Part shown: in pieces, positions 8,812-17,996 of the stretch | Position numbering within the stretch: position 1 is the first letter of the stretch | Layout: each line of letters begins with the position of its first letter | Source of the DNA: Methylovulum psychrotolerans | Lineage (GTDB): Bacteria; Pseudomonadota; Gammaproteobacteria; Methylococcales; Methylomonadaceae | Direction of reading: 5' to 3' | Length of the DNA: 64,000 nucleotides | Assembly: GCF_002923755.1 (NCBI RefSeq) | Contig: NZ_PGFZ01000007.1 | Location: 2,141 to 66,140, forward strand | Position numbers and translations under genes: made by a program | Notes under the pieces: generated by a model | Databases searched by the model: none | What the model was told of the DNA's origin: nothing | What the model saw: only the letters and a program-made list of their open reading frames with translations

Positions 8812-9381
8812 TTAAACCACCAAGCCATCAGCCGTTGTAGTTGTGAGGGCTATAAGATGAATATTCGTCTCTGGGCTAATGACTACATGAAGCGATGATG
8901 ATATGGGCTCTACCACTAAAGCTGTGCCATAGCCATCATCGTAGTTTTCCGGGTCGTATCTAGTGCCATAAATATTGTATTCATAGGTTGCGTGTACTAG
9001 AACGATGTCGCCGGAGGTGTCGGTTTGCCCGCCGCCGTTGTCGCCGCCGTCGTCAGTGGTGGATACTGTGTCGCCCGTGGTGTCGGTGGGGGTAGTGCCG
9101 GAAGTGTCGATTTGCCCGCCGTCGAATAAATAAACGTCTGAAGGTATGATATAGCCAGTGTTTGCTGGGTTATTGTCCTTAGTGCTATCAAGGGAAGTTT
9201 CATCGCTTGTTGTAGCAGTTATGCCGTTCAGTGCATCTTGATTGGCGGTGTCATTAGTTGCAGGCGCTACTGGGTCGCTGGTATCAGTAGGAGTGCTGGT
9301 AATGGTGGTATCCGTATCTGGGGTTTGCGTATCGCTTTGGATATAATCTGTTGTAACCAGTAATGTGCTGTTAGTTGCCAT
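8812..9381 (-). CDS. Acidic Thr/Asp-rich low-complexity protein, unknown
   Basis: 189 residues from an ATG at 9381 (a TTG four codons further out is possible; neither has a good ribosome binding site). The first ~140 residues are dominated by Thr, Asp, Ser, Gly and Pro (for example TDTTGDTVSTTDDGGDNGGG), with no signal peptide, no cysteine and almost no basic residues. The C-terminal ~50 residues are more ordinary and may fold as beta strands (IVLVHATYEYNIYGTRYD, SSSLHVVISPETNIHLIAL). It does not contain RTX nonapeptides. Flanked by an AT-rich spacer and the inverted repeat, it appears monocistronic. It could be a secreted or surface acidic polymer-like protein, or poorly conserved. The start is uncertain. 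Confidence 0.5.
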   Translation of the reverse strand: MATNSTLLVTTDYIQSDTQTPDTDTTITSTPTDTSDPVAPATNDTANQDALNGITATTSDETSLDSTKDNNPANTGYIIPSDVYLFDGGQIDTSGTTPTDTTGDTVSTTDDGGDNGGGQTDTSGDIVLVHATYEYNIYGTRYDPENYDDGYGTALVVEPISSSLHVVISPETNIHLIALTTTTADGLVV

Positions 9382-9806
9382 GATAAAAGCCAAGTTAAGG
9401 TAATATGCGGAAGATTTAACTAATATAGGTAAAGTTGTCTCTAGTATGCGTTAGTTACTTATCTTTAAGAAGAAGGTGATTTTTATTATCAGTTAAATGG
9501 ATGTTATGTGTTTATTTTAGTGCTTATTTATTTTACATGTGGTTTTCTTTGTAATGAAATCAAAAAAACAGATACGGTTAAGTAATTATGTGAAATAGCA
9601 ATATTGATTAATAAGGTATTGATTTTTCAATGAATAAAAGCCATATAATAGATTTTGTGCTTTAATGAAATTTAAATAAGTGAAATGCTTCACAAAAAAT
9701 AACTGCAATCATTGCCAGAAACTATCCGTTATTTGTTAAAAACAAAGCAAGTTCACTTGGCTATCTGGCTGTTATAATCACCATAATTTTTAGCTTTGAG
9801 CCTGCT
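9382..9806. other. AT-rich intergenic spacer
   Basis: About 425 bases, much richer in A+T than the flanking genes. It should carry the promoter of the minus-strand orphan gene on the left and does carry a plausible promoter for the plus-strand glycosyltransferase on the right (9752-9778). I see no open frame worth calling and no repeat in the middle. Confidence 0.5.
9752..9778 (+). promoter_or_regulatory. Extended -10 promoter candidate for the glycosyltransferase-kpsC pair
   Basis: TGTTATAAT (extended -10, hexamer at 9773-9778) preceded by a weak -35 (TTCACT, 9752-9757) at 15-nt spacing; 28 nt separate the -10 from the ATG at 9807. Confidence 0.45.
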
Positions 9807-10790
9807 ATGGAACCCGCCCCAGCCCCTAAGCCCACGGTTTTTCTGATCGAAGAGTGTGCGAACCCTTCCACGGATTTTTTTATCCTGCCGCTGTTGGCGG
9901 CGGGTGGGTTTCCGCTTGTCCGGTGTTTTCATGCCGATGTGCCGGAACCTGAAGCATTAACCGATGCGATTGTCATTTTTGTCCGTTATGTGCCGCCTGC
10001 GTGGGTGCGGCTGGTTGGCGCGTGCCGGGTGCGGTTGCGGGCGTTGGTGTTTTTTATGGATGACGATGTGTTGGACATTGCCGCGTCGGCGGGGATGCCG
10101 CTCAGTTACCGTTATAAATTGGCAAAATTGGCGTGGCGGCAACGGGCTTGGTTGCGTGGCCAGCAGCCGCAGCTTTGGGTGTCGACACCGTATCTGGTGG
10201 AAAAATACGCGACGTGGCGGGCGCAATTAGTGTTGCCTACGCCGATTGCGTTCCCTGAGCCGATCCGGCGGATTTTTTATCACGGTTCGATTGCCACGCA
10301 TCAGGCGGAAATCCGTTGGTTACGTCCGGTGGTGGCGGAGGTGCTGGCACGGGACCCGCAGGTGGCTTTTGAGATTATCGGGAAGAAAGATGTGTTTGAG
10401 CTGTACCGGGGCTTGCCGCGCGTTACCGTGGTGCATACCTTGAAATGGCCGGCCTATCAGGGTTTTTTGGCGCAACCTGGGCGGCATGTCGGCTTAAATC
10501 CGTTGTTGGACGTGCCGTTTAATTTGGCGCGTTCGCAGACCAAGTTTTTGGATATTACCCGTTGCGGGGCGGTCGGAGTGTATTCGCCGGGCGGCAGTTG
10601 TGCGGCGGTGGTCGAGCATGGGCGGCAGGGTTTGGTGGTGGCGAACGAGCAGGCGGCGTGGGTGGAGGCGATTTTAAGCCTGACCCAAGACGAGACTTTC
10701 CGCTATGGCTTATGGGGTAATGCCCAAGCGAAGACACTGGAAATGGCGGCGCAGGCGCAACAGGCTAACCGCCAGTTGTTGGGGGGCTGA
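9807..10790 (+). CDS. Glycosyltransferase, GT-B type, linked to kpsC
   Basis: 327 residues, cytoplasmic, no membrane segment. The C-terminal half has the look of a GT-B nucleotide-sugar binding domain: IFYHGSIATHQAEIRWLRPV (~150-170), VAFEIIGKKD, then GLNPLLDVPFNLARSQTKF and DITRCGAVGVYSP, where group-1 transferases usually place the donor-binding loop and Glu. N-terminally there is FFMDDDVLDI (~81-90). The stop overlaps the next start (TGATG), so it is translationally coupled to the KpsC-type gene. Context suggests a role in building or extending a Kdo-linked capsular or exopolysaccharide anchor; acceptor and sugar cannot be read from sequence. Confidence 0.75.
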   Translation: MEPAPAPKPTVFLIEECANPSTDFFILPLLAAGGFPLVRCFHADVPEPEALTDAIVIFVRYVPPAWVRLVGACRVRLRALVFFMDDDVLDIAASAGMPLSYRYKLAKLAWRQRAWLRGQQPQLWVSTPYLVEKYATWRAQLVLPTPIAFPEPIRRIFYHGSIATHQAEIRWLRPVVAEVLARDPQVAFEIIGKKDVFELYRGLPRVTVVHTLKWPAYQGFLAQPGRHVGLNPLLDVPFNLARSQTKFLDITRCGAVGVYSPGGSCAAVVEHGRQGLVVANEQAAWVEAILSLTQDETFRYGLWGNAQAKTLEMAAQAQQANRQLLGG

Positions 10791-12733
10791 TGGCTAGGCC
10801 GTCGCTTTCTGCCGAAGATTTGGCGCAGGCCGCTGTGCGCTTGTTGCCTAAGCCGCGTTTGCTGACTTTGTGGGCGTTAAGTTGGCGCTGGCGGCGGGTG
10901 GTGGTATATCGCCCGGTGCAGCCTGCAAACCGCCGTCTGTTGGCGGCGTGGCGGCGTGGCGGCGAGGTGTTGGCGCGGTTAGGCGGTCTGGTGCTGTGGG
11001 AAGCCACCGAGGGCTGTGTTGCGCCTTTTAATGCTGCGGATGGGGTATTGTCGCTCTGTTGGGCCAGTGCGTTGGAAACGGCGATAGCGGTGGCTTATAG
11101 CCCTGCCCAGCAAGCGCGGGCGTGGCAGTTGCAGGGGTTGTGGCAAAGCCAGCAGTTATCGCGCTATAACCACGCGCGGGCGTATGCTTTGCCTTTACCG
11201 CCCCATTATGTAGTGGTAGTTGATGCGGGGGATGCGGCGGGGTCGGCGCGGATGCTGGCGGCGGCTTTGGCGGAGTATCCCGATGCGCAGGTGCTGGTGT
11301 TGCCTTGCCCTGATGTGCCTGGGCAGCGGCGGACGTTGGCCGATGCGGCGCGGGTGCAGGCGCTGGCGGCGGATGTGCATCCGGCGGCGGTGCTGGCCGG
11401 GGCGCAAGCGGTGTATTGTCAGGCTTCTAGCTTGGGTTGGGAAGGCTTGTTATGGGGTAAGCGGGTGTGCACCTTTGCGATGCCGTATTATGCGGGCTGG
11501 GGCTTGACCGATGATGCCGTGCCGCCACCTTTAGGCCGCCAGCCAGTGCCCTTGGCCAATTTGCTGTATGCAGTGCTGGTCGCTTGCGCGGCTTATGTTG
11601 ATCCAGAAACAGCACAGCGCTGCGAACCTGAGCGTTTGCTGGCTTGGGCGGGGTGGCAGCGGGTGCAGCGCGGGCGGTTTCCGGCGCGGCTGTACGCATA
11701 CGGTTTTTCCGATTATAAGAAGCCGATTGTGAGGCGGTTTTTTCAGGGTAGCGTTGTGCTGTTTGATGTTGCGCAGCCGCCCGAACAGGCCACGCTGGTG
11801 GTCTGGGGTCGGCAAGCGCTCACGGTGCTGCCGGAAAATGCCAAACAATGGCATACTATTCGCTTGGAAGATGGTTTTATCCGTTCCGTAGGCTTAGGTG
11901 CCGATCTGATCCGGCCATTATCATGGGCTTTGGACAGTACGGGTATCTATTACGATGCGACAAGGCCTTCCGATTTGGAGGCTTATCTACAAAATTATCC
12001 CTTTGATACGGCATTGCTGGCGCGTGCTAAGCAGCTACGCGAGCGCTTGGCCGCTGCCCGGTTGACCAAATACAATGTCGGCACGGGGGGCTGGCAACGC
12101 CCGCCGGGCAGTTTGGCGGGGCCGGTCATTCTGGTGCCGGGGCAGGTGGAAAGCGATGCGTCGTTGGCTTATGGGGCGTTGGGGCTACGCACTAATTTAG
12201 GCCTGTTGATGGCGGTGCGTAGTGCCGAACCGACGGCTTATATCATTTATAAGCCCCATCCTGATGTGGTGGTGGGCTTGCGGCAGGCGGGGCAGGACGA
12301 GGCGCAGACGCATTTATGGTGCGACGAGATTGTCGTCGATGTGGCGATGGGGCAATTGCTGGAACAGGTCGATGAGGTGCATACCTTGACTTCGTTAACG
12401 GGCTTTGAGGCGTTGTTGCGCGGCAAAAGGGTTGTCTGCTACGGTTTGCCTTTTTACGCGGGGTGGGGGTTGACTGAGGATAAGCTGGTGGCGGACAGGC
12501 GTTCGCGCCGCCTCAGTGTCGATGAATTGGCGGCGGCGGCGTTAATCCTTTATCCTACCTATATCAGCCGGGTCAGTGGCCAATTTACCAGCCCTGAGCG
12601 GGCTTTAGACGAATTGTTGGCATGGCGCGGACAAGCGGCTTGGCGGCTGTGGGGGCGTAAGCTGTTGCGTAAGGCTTTGCTGTTGGAATTGTGGCTGAAA
12701 GCCCGCCGCCAGCCAGTACCCCCTCCAGGTTAG
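10790..12733 (+). CDS. kpsC: KpsC-type capsule beta-Kdo transferase (dual module)
   Basis: 647 residues, near the usual KpsC length. Two related halves are visible: the first ends in SSLGWEGLLWGK...PYYAGWGLTDD (~212-242), the second in TSLTGFEALLRGK...PFYAGWGLTED (~534-564). This repeated SS/TS-G-E...YAGWGLT signature is typical of KpsC, which adds alternating beta-Kdo residues to lysophosphatidylglycerol as the anchor of group 2 capsules, at the cytoplasmic face of the inner membrane. The gene begins inside the stop of the preceding glycosyltransferase. No kpsS, kpsD, kpsE, kpsM or kpsT lies in the window, so any export machinery must be elsewhere. The C-terminal ~35 residues are basic, suggesting membrane-surface association. 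Confidence in the family is high, in the exact product lower. Confidence 0.85.
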   Translation: MARPSLSAEDLAQAAVRLLPKPRLLTLWALSWRWRRVVVYRPVQPANRRLLAAWRRGGEVLARLGGLVLWEATEGCVAPFNAADGVLSLCWASALETAIAVAYSPAQQARAWQLQGLWQSQQLSRYNHARAYALPLPPHYVVVVDAGDAAGSARMLAAALAEYPDAQVLVLPCPDVPGQRRTLADAARVQALAADVHPAAVLAGAQAVYCQASSLGWEGLLWGKRVCTFAMPYYAGWGLTDDAVPPPLGRQPVPLANLLYAVLVACAAYVDPETAQRCEPERLLAWAGWQRVQRGRFPARLYAYGFSDYKKPIVRRFFQGSVVLFDVAQPPEQATLVVWGRQALTVLPENAKQWHTIRLEDGFIRSVGLGADLIRPLSWALDSTGIYYDATRPSDLEAYLQNYPFDTALLARAKQLRERLAAARLTKYNVGTGGWQRPPGSLAGPVILVPGQVESDASLAYGALGLRTNLGLLMAVRSAEPTAYIIYKPHPDVVVGLRQAGQDEAQTHLWCDEIVVDVAMGQLLEQVDEVHTLTSLTGFEALLRGKRVVCYGLPFYAGWGLTEDKLVADRRSRRLSVDELAAAALILYPTYISRVSGQFTSPERALDELLAWRGQAAWRLWGRKLLRKALLLELWLKARRQPVPPPG

Positions 12734-12785
12734 CCTGCTTCCTTAGCCTGGCCAGAAAAAAAAGCGGCTATTTTATGGCCGGATC

Positions 12786-12814
12786 CTTGCTATTTTTATT
12801 ACCGTCCTCATAAT
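12786..12814 (+). promoter_or_regulatory. Heat-shock (sigma-32-like) promoter candidate for lon
   Basis: CTTGCTA at 12786-12792 and CCTCATAAT at 12806-12814 with 13 bases between, close to the RpoH pattern CTTGAAA-N13-CCCCATNT. The -10 ends 32 nt before the lon ATG. lon is a classic RpoH target, which supports the reading. Confidence 0.45.
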
Positions 12815-12846
12815 CTTATTTTTACAATCGTGTTCAGGGCGCATTT

Positions 12847-15279
12847 ATGGAAACACATAACATGACAGAGTTACAGCCAAGCGATGTCTTCATTCCGGTT
12901 TTGCCGCTACGCGATGTAGTGGTGTACCCGCACATGGTCATCCCCTTATTTGTCGGGCGTGAGCGCTCAATTGATGCCTTGGACGCAGCCATGCGTGACA
13001 GCAAGCAAGTGTTGCTGGTGGCGCAAAAGGAAGCCGAGGTCGACGAACCGGACATTACCGACCTGTATCAGGTGGGGACGCTGGCGAATATCCTGCAATT
13101 GCTGAAATTGCCGGACGGGACGGTGAAAGTGTTGGTGGAGGGTAGCCAACGCATTAACGTGGTCTCCTATCATAATGCCGGGGCGTTTTATTCGGCGGTG
13201 GTCAAGCCGATGGAAGAGGTCTGGGACTTGTCGGAGCAAGAGCAGGATGTGCTGCAACGCACCGCGATCAGTTCGTTCGAGCAATACGTTAAGCTCAATA
13301 ACAAGATCCCGCCTGAAGTGCTGACCTCGTTGGCGGGCATTGATGACCCTAGCCGTTTAGCGGACACGATGGCGGCGCACATGAGCCTGAAGGTTCAAGA
13401 TAAGCAGGGAATTTTGGAAAACCCCAATATCCAAAGCCGTCTGGAAAACCTGATGATGCTGATGGAAGGCGAGGTGGATATTCTGGAGATGGAGAAGAAA
13501 ATCCGCGTCCGCGTTAAGCAGCAGATGGAGAAAAACCAGCGCGAGTATTATCTTAACGAGCAGATTAAGGCGATCCAAAAAGAATTGGGTGACATGGAAG
13601 ATGCCACCAATGAGATTGAGGAGCTGGAAAAGAAAATTGCCGAAGCGGGGATGTCGAAAGAAGCCAAAACCAAGGCCGAAACCGAACTGAATAAGCTGAA
13701 ACTGATGCCGCCGATGTCGGCTGAGGCGACGGTGGTGCGCAATTATATTGACTGGATGGTCAATGTGCCGTGGAAGAAAAAGACCAAGGTGCGCCATGAC
13801 CTGAAAATTGCCGAGCAGGTGTTGGAAGAAGAGCATTATGGCTTGGAAAAGGTCAAAGAGCGGATTCTGGAATATCTGGCGGTGCATCAGCGCGTCAAGC
13901 AGCTTAAAGGGCCGATTTTATGCTTGGTAGGGCCGCCAGGGGTGGGTAAGACCTCGTTAGGCGAGTCGATCGCCCGTGCCACCAACCGCAAATATGTGCG
14001 CATGGCTTTGGGTGGGGTGCGTGACGAAGCGGAAATCCGTGGTCATCGGCGTACCTATATCGGTTCTATGCCGGGCAAGATTTTGCAAAATCTGGCTAAG
14101 GTAAAAACCCGCAACCCAATGTTCTTGTTGGATGAGATCGACAAGATGGCGGCGGATTTCCGGGGCGATCCGGCTTCGGCACTGCTGGAGGTGTTGGACC
14201 CTGAGCAAAACCATACTTTTTCCGACCATTATTTGGAAGTCGATTTCGATTTGTCGGATGTGATGTTTGTCGCCACCGCCAATACCATGAATATCCCGCC
14301 CGCGTTACTGGACAGGATGGAAGTGATCCGCTTGGCCGGGTACACGGAAGACGAGAAGATTAATATCGCTTTGCGTTATCTGGTGCCTAAGCAAGTGAAA
14401 AATAATGGCCTGGAATTGCACGAAATTGAAATTACTGAGCCTGCGGTCAAGAATATGATCCGCTATTATTCGCGCGAGGCGGGAGTGCGCAGCTTGGAGC
14501 GGGACATTTCCAAGATTTGCCGGAAAGTCGTCAAAGCCCTGCTGTTAAAGTCGGTCGGCGGCAAGGTGGTGGTGACCGCCGAGAATCTGGGCGATTATTT
14601 GGGCGTGAAACGCTTTGATTATGGCGTGGCCGAAGAGCGCGACCAAATCGGCCAGGTGACTGGCTTGGCGTGGACGGAAGTCGGCGGCGAATTGCTGACT
14701 ATCGAAACGGCGGTGATTCCGGGCAAGGGCAAGCATTCGGCGACCGGCAAATTGGGCGATGTCATGAAAGAGTCCATTGAGGCGGCGATGACCGTGGTGC
14801 GGAGCCGTTCGGATATTCTCGGCATTAATAACGAGGTGTTCCAGCAAAATGATATCCATGTCCATGTCCCTGAAGGGGCAACCCCGAAAGATGGCCCTAG
14901 CGCGGGTATTGGCATGTGTACGGCGATCATTTCGGCCTTGACCAAGATTCCGGTACGCGCCAATGTCGCGATGACCGGCGAGATCACTTTGCGCGGGGAA
15001 GTGTTGCCGATTGGCGGTTTGAAGGAGAAGTTATTGGCGGCGCACCGGGGCGGCATCACGACCGTTTTAATTCCTGCCGACAATGAAAAAGATTTGGTGG
15101 AAATACCCGATAATATCAAGGCTAACCTGACCATTAAGCCGGTACATTGGATTGATGAGGTGTTGGCGGTGGCTTTGCAGTATGTACCTGTTCCTATTGA
15201 GAAACTGGTTATTGAAGAAAAGGCGAAAAGCGATGCGGATAGTGTCAAGGCCTTAAAAACTGGATTGACTGCCCATTAA
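12847..15279 (+). CDS. lon: ATP-dependent protease La (Lon)
   Basis: 810 residues, full length. Lon degrades misfolded and short-lived regulatory proteins in the cytoplasm. Order: N-terminal LAN domain (residues ~10-205, [20 protein letters not shown]), helical linker with coiled coil (~205-310), AAA+ module with Walker [10 protein letters not shown] (K368) and Walker [10 protein letters not shown] (~425), sensor region, and the serine protease domain with catalytic S685 (DGPSAGIGM) and K728 (GGLKEK). I use the ATG at 12847; a second in-frame ATG lies five codons later and neither has a strong ribosome binding site. A sigma-32-like promoter precedes it. Followed by hupB, tRNAs and ppiD in an order common in gammaproteobacteria. 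Confidence 0.97.
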   Translation: METHNMTELQPSDVFIPVLPLRDVVVYPHMVIPLFVGRERSIDALDAAMRDSKQVLLVAQKEAEVDEPDITDLYQVGTLANILQLLKLPDGTVKVLVEGSQRINVVSYHNAGAFYSAVVKPMEEVWDLSEQEQDVLQRTAISSFEQYVKLNNKIPPEVLTSLAGIDDPSRLADTMAAHMSLKVQDKQGILENPNIQSRLENLMMLMEGEVDILEMEKKIRVRVKQQMEKNQREYYLNEQIKAIQKELGDMEDATNEIEELEKKIAEAGMSKEAKTKAETELNKLKLMPPMSAEATVVRNYIDWMVNVPWKKKTKVRHDLKIAEQVLEEEHYGLEKVKERILEYLAVHQRVKQLKGPILCLVGPPGVGKTSLGESIARATNRKYVRMALGGVRDEAEIRGHRRTYIGSMPGKILQNLAKVKTRNPMFLLDEIDKMAADFRGDPASALLEVLDPEQNHTFSDHYLEVDFDLSDVMFVATANTMNIPPALLDRMEVIRLAGYTEDEKINIALRYLVPKQVKNNGLELHEIEITEPAVKNMIRYYSREAGVRSLERDISKICRKVVKALLLKSVGGKVVVTAENLGDYLGVKRFDYGVAEERDQIGQVTGLAWTEVGGELLTIETAVIPGKGKHSATGKLGDVMKESIEAAMTVVRSRSDILGINNEVFQQNDIHVHVPEGATPKDGPSAGIGMCTAIISALTKIPVRANVAMTGEITLRGEVLPIGGLKEKLLAAHRGGITTVLIPADNEKDLVEIPDNIKANLTIKPVHWIDEVLAVALQYVPVPIEKLVIEEKAKSDADSVKALKTGLTAH

Positions 15280-15290
15280 TAGGGTCTGCG

Positions 15291-15321
15291 CCAAGGCTTG
15301 CCGACCTACGGCAAGCCTTGG
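15291..15321 (+). terminator. Perfect hairpin after lon
   Basis: CCAAGGCTTGCCG and CGGCAAGCCTTGG pair perfectly around a 5-nt loop, 11 nt after the lon stop. There is no T tract, so it is either a weak terminator or a 3'-end stabiliser. Confidence 0.55.
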
Positions 15322-15349
15322 TAAACGTGGCCTCGGCTATCTTTAAAGC

Positions 15350-15379
15350 TTGACACTACACAATGGCAGTTGATATAAA
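15350..15379 (+). promoter_or_regulatory. Sigma-70 promoter of hupB
   Basis: TTGACA (15350-15355) and TATAAA (15374-15379) with an 18-nt spacer, about 95 nt upstream of the hupB ATG. A strong near-consensus pair, as expected for an abundant nucleoid protein and the tRNAs behind it. Confidence 0.7.
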
Positions 15380-15473
15380 TAACAGTGTTTCTTGTGTTGC
15401 TGCTGTCAGGGCATAAGAATTACACATCAGCCTAGCACAACACCTATAACAATGACTTCCTGAGGGGGGAATA

Positions 15474-15746
15474 ATGAATAAATCGGATCTTATCGACGCT
15501 ATAGCGGAGTCTTCAGAATTAACCAAAGCCGATGCCGGCCGCGCGTTGGATGGCTTTATTAAAGCTGTAGAATCTGCATTAAAAGCGGGTGATTCCGTGG
15601 CTTTAGTGGGCTTTGGTACCTTTTCCGTGAAAGCGCGTGCCGAGCGTAAAGGCCGTAATCCGCAGACCGGTGAAGAAATAATTATCAAAGCAGCAACAAT
15701 TCCATCATTTAAAGCTGGTAAATCTTTAAAAGATGCTGTAAACTAG
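15474..15746 (+). CDS. hupB: DNA-binding protein HU, beta type
   Basis: 90 residues, exactly the length of HU. It begins [12 protein letters not shown], has the hydrophobic core [12 protein letters not shown] and the conserved arm motif [10 protein letters not shown] with the proline that intercalates into bent DNA, and ends in [14 protein letters not shown] bends and constrains DNA non-specifically as a dimer. TGAGGGGGG lies just upstream of the ATG. The preceding lon gene identifies it as hupB by synteny. tRNA-Val begins 12 nt after its stop, so tRNAs and hupB probably share a transcript. Confidence 0.95.
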   Translation: MNKSDLIDAIAESSELTKADAGRALDGFIKAVESALKAGDSVALVGFGTFSVKARAERKGRNPQTGEEIIIKAATIPSFKAGKSLKDAVN

Positions 15747-15758
15747 TCAGCATTAGTC

Positions 15759-15834
15759 GGGTGCTTAGCTCAGCTGGGAGAGCGTCGCCCTTACAAGGCG
15801 AGGGTCGGGGGTTCGATCCCCTCAGCACCCACCA
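15759..15834 (+). tRNA. tRNA-Val (anticodon TAC)
   Basis: 76 nt with encoded CCA. Acceptor stem GGGTGCT/AGCACCC, D-arm GCTCAGCTGGGAGAGC, anticodon stem TCGCC/GGCGA around loop CTTACAA (anticodon TAC), T-arm with GTTCGATC. Lies 12 nt after hupB. Confidence 0.97.
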
Positions 15835-15840
15835 GACTTT

Positions 15841-15917
15841 GGAGTGGTAGTTCAGTTGGTCAGAATACCGGCCTGTCACGCCGGTGGTCGCGGGTTCGAG
15901 CCCCGTCCACTTCGCCA
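15841..15917 (+). tRNA. tRNA-Asp (anticodon GTC)
   Basis: 77 nt with encoded CCA. Acceptor GGAGTGG/CCACTTC contains one G-T wobble; anticodon loop CTGTCAC gives GTC; T-arm GGGTTCGAGCCC. Closely resembles E. coli tRNA-Asp. Six bases after tRNA-Val. Confidence 0.97.
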
Positions 15918-15925
15918 AAAAAATC

Positions 15926-15963
15926 AAAAGCCCCGTACCACTTTGGTTCGGGGCTTTTTTTTT
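15926..15963 (+). terminator. Rho-independent terminator after the tRNA pair
   Basis: AAAGCCCCG and CGGGGCTTT pair around a 13-nt loop and run into a long T tract (nine or more T). It ends the hupB-tRNA transcript ahead of ppiD. Confidence 0.9.
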
Positions 15964-15997
15964 GCATCATACATCGGATTTATTAGGGCCTGAGCTT

Positions 15998-17878
15998 ATG
16001 CTGACGACAATTAGAGAAAAATCGCAAGGTGCTTTTGCAGGGGGTATCTTATTATTGATTGGTGTGCCGTTTGTGTTATGGGGCATCAACAACTATATGG
16101 ATAATGGTAAGGAAGCGGCGGTCGCTTCGGTGGGCGACAAGGATTTTTATCAGCGTGATGTCAATAAAGCCTACGAGCAGTATAGCCAAAGCTTGCGGGG
16201 CATGGGTATTGATGAACAGGCCTTAAAAGCCCAAGCCCTGCAAAAGTTGATTAAAGACGAGGTGTTGTTGCAGTACGTCCAATCCCGCGGGCTGACCGCC
16301 ACTGATGAGGCTGTCCGTGACTTTATTAAAGGTTTGGAATACTTCCAAACCGACGGCCATTTCGATGATGCCAAATATAAGGCTTTGCTGGCGACCCAGC
16401 ATATGTCCTCTAATGAATTTGTCGGGCGGGTGAAAAACGCGCTGGTGATGGAGCAGTTCCAACACAGCATCGTCGATACCAGCTTTGCCAGCCAGTATGA
16501 TGTGGAGGGTTTTTTCAAAATCCAAAACCAGCAACGTGATGTCGAGTATTTGACCGTGCCCGTGCAGGTCGCCGCCGAACCGCCTAAGGACGAGGAGATT
16601 AAGGCTTATTATCAGCAGCATCAGGATGCTTACCAAGCGCCTGAGCAGTTGTCGGTCGATTATATCGAGTTGTCGTTAGCGGATCTGGCGAAAAAGGTCG
16701 AGGTCAGTGACGACAAGCTGAAAGCTTTTTATACCGAACAAAAAGACCAGTACACCACGCCCGAACGCCGTAAAATCAGCCATATCTTATTTGCTGTCGA
16801 TGCCAAGACGGATGAGAAGGCGGCCTTGGAAAAGGCTAAAAAAGCCAAGCTGGAGCTGGCTAGCAAGGATTTTGCGAAGGTGGCGGCCGAACTGTCCGAT
16901 GATAAGGCCACTGCCAAAGAAGGCGGCGATTTGGGCTTGTTTAGCGCGGGGGTGATGGAAAAGGATTTTGAGGCCGCCGCGACGGGCTTGAAGTTGGGGG
17001 AGGTGTCTGAGCCGGTCAAATCCGCTTTCGGCTACCATCTGATTAAAGTGACCGAGTTGGTGCCGGCGCAAATCAAGCCTTATGACAGCGTGAAGGATGA
17101 AGTCGCTAAGGCGTACCAAAAAGCCCAAGCGGAAAATGGTTTCTACGAGGCGGGCGAAAAATTGACCGAAGCCAGTTATCAAAATCCTGACAGTTTACAG
17201 GCGGCTGCCGATGCCTTAGGCCTGACGATTAAGACTTCCGCTTTGTTCACTAAGGAAAAAGGCGACGGGGTAGCTGCCGACGATAAAATCCGTAGCGCGG
17301 CGTTTACCGACGAGGTGTTGCATGGCAATAACAGCGCACCTATTGAGCAGGGTAGCGATAAGTTGGTAGTGTTGCGTATGCACGAGCATAAACCGGCCGC
17401 GACACGCGACTTGGCGGCGGTAAAAACCGATATTAGCGCGATTTTGGCAATGGATAAGGCCAAGCAATCGGCAGTTGAACGGGCCAAGCAACTTAAAGTC
17501 CGCTTACAACAAGGCGAGGCCATCCAGCAAGTGGCGGGCGAGGCTAAGCTGGAGCTGAAAACTGCCCAGGGTCTGACGCGCCGGAAAACGGATTTGCCCG
17601 CACCTTTGGTCGAGGCGATTTTTAAGGCCGCTAAGCCCGTCGCCAATAAGCCAAGCATTTTTATCGCCGCTTTGCCGTCAGGCGAGCAAGTTGTCGTCAG
17701 CCTGAATAAAGTCACCGAAGGGGTGATGGGCGAAAGCGATAAAGCGCAATTGGAGTTGGCGAAAAAGAGCATGGGCAATGCCTTGGGGCAGAGCGAGTTT
17801 AATGCGGTGCTTAATAGTTTGCAGGCCGATGCGGATATTTCTGTGGTAAGCAATAAGGCGCAAGCCGCTGCCGAATAG
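15998..17878 (+). CDS. ppiD: Periplasmic folding factor / peptidyl-prolyl isomerase PpiD
   Basis: 626 residues from the ATG at 15998; the frame is open further upstream but that part overlaps tRNA-Asp and the terminator. A short cytoplasmic N-terminus (MLTTIREKSQG) and one membrane helix (residues ~15-31) anchor a large periplasmic chaperone. An SurA/PpiD-like N-terminal helical region follows, then a parvulin domain around residues 255-352 (RRKISHILFAV ... GGDLGLFSAGVM ... FGYHLIKV). The C-terminal half is helical. PpiD assists newly exported proteins at the Sec translocon. Order after lon and hupB is typical. A terminator follows at 17904-17940. Confidence 0.95.
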   Translation: MLTTIREKSQGAFAGGILLLIGVPFVLWGINNYMDNGKEAAVASVGDKDFYQRDVNKAYEQYSQSLRGMGIDEQALKAQALQKLIKDEVLLQYVQSRGLTATDEAVRDFIKGLEYFQTDGHFDDAKYKALLATQHMSSNEFVGRVKNALVMEQFQHSIVDTSFASQYDVEGFFKIQNQQRDVEYLTVPVQVAAEPPKDEEIKAYYQQHQDAYQAPEQLSVDYIELSLADLAKKVEVSDDKLKAFYTEQKDQYTTPERRKISHILFAVDAKTDEKAALEKAKKAKLELASKDFAKVAAELSDDKATAKEGGDLGLFSAGVMEKDFEAAATGLKLGEVSEPVKSAFGYHLIKVTELVPAQIKPYDSVKDEVAKAYQKAQAENGFYEAGEKLTEASYQNPDSLQAAADALGLTIKTSALFTKEKGDGVAADDKIRSAAFTDEVLHGNNSAPIEQGSDKLVVLRMHEHKPAATRDLAAVKTDISAILAMDKAKQSAVERAKQLKVRLQQGEAIQQVAGEAKLELKTAQGLTRRKTDLPAPLVEAIFKAAKPVANKPSIFIAALPSGEQVVVSLNKVTEGVMGESDKAQLELAKKSMGNALGQSEFNAVLNSLQADADISVVSNKAQAAAE

Positions 17879-17903
17879 TCTTATAAGGCCTTTAGGAAGC
17901 GGT

Positions 17904-17940
17904 AAAGCCGCCGGAAACGCCTTTTATGGCGGCTTTTTTG
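17904..17940 (+). terminator. Rho-independent terminator of ppiD
   Basis: AAAGCCGCC and GGCGGCTTT pair around a 15-nt loop and lead into a run of T. About 25 nt after the ppiD stop. Confidence 0.88.
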
Positions 17941-17996
17941 TTTGCGGCTTTTGGGGGGTTACCCACAAGGTGGGTTTGGTGTACGGATGGGTATTT

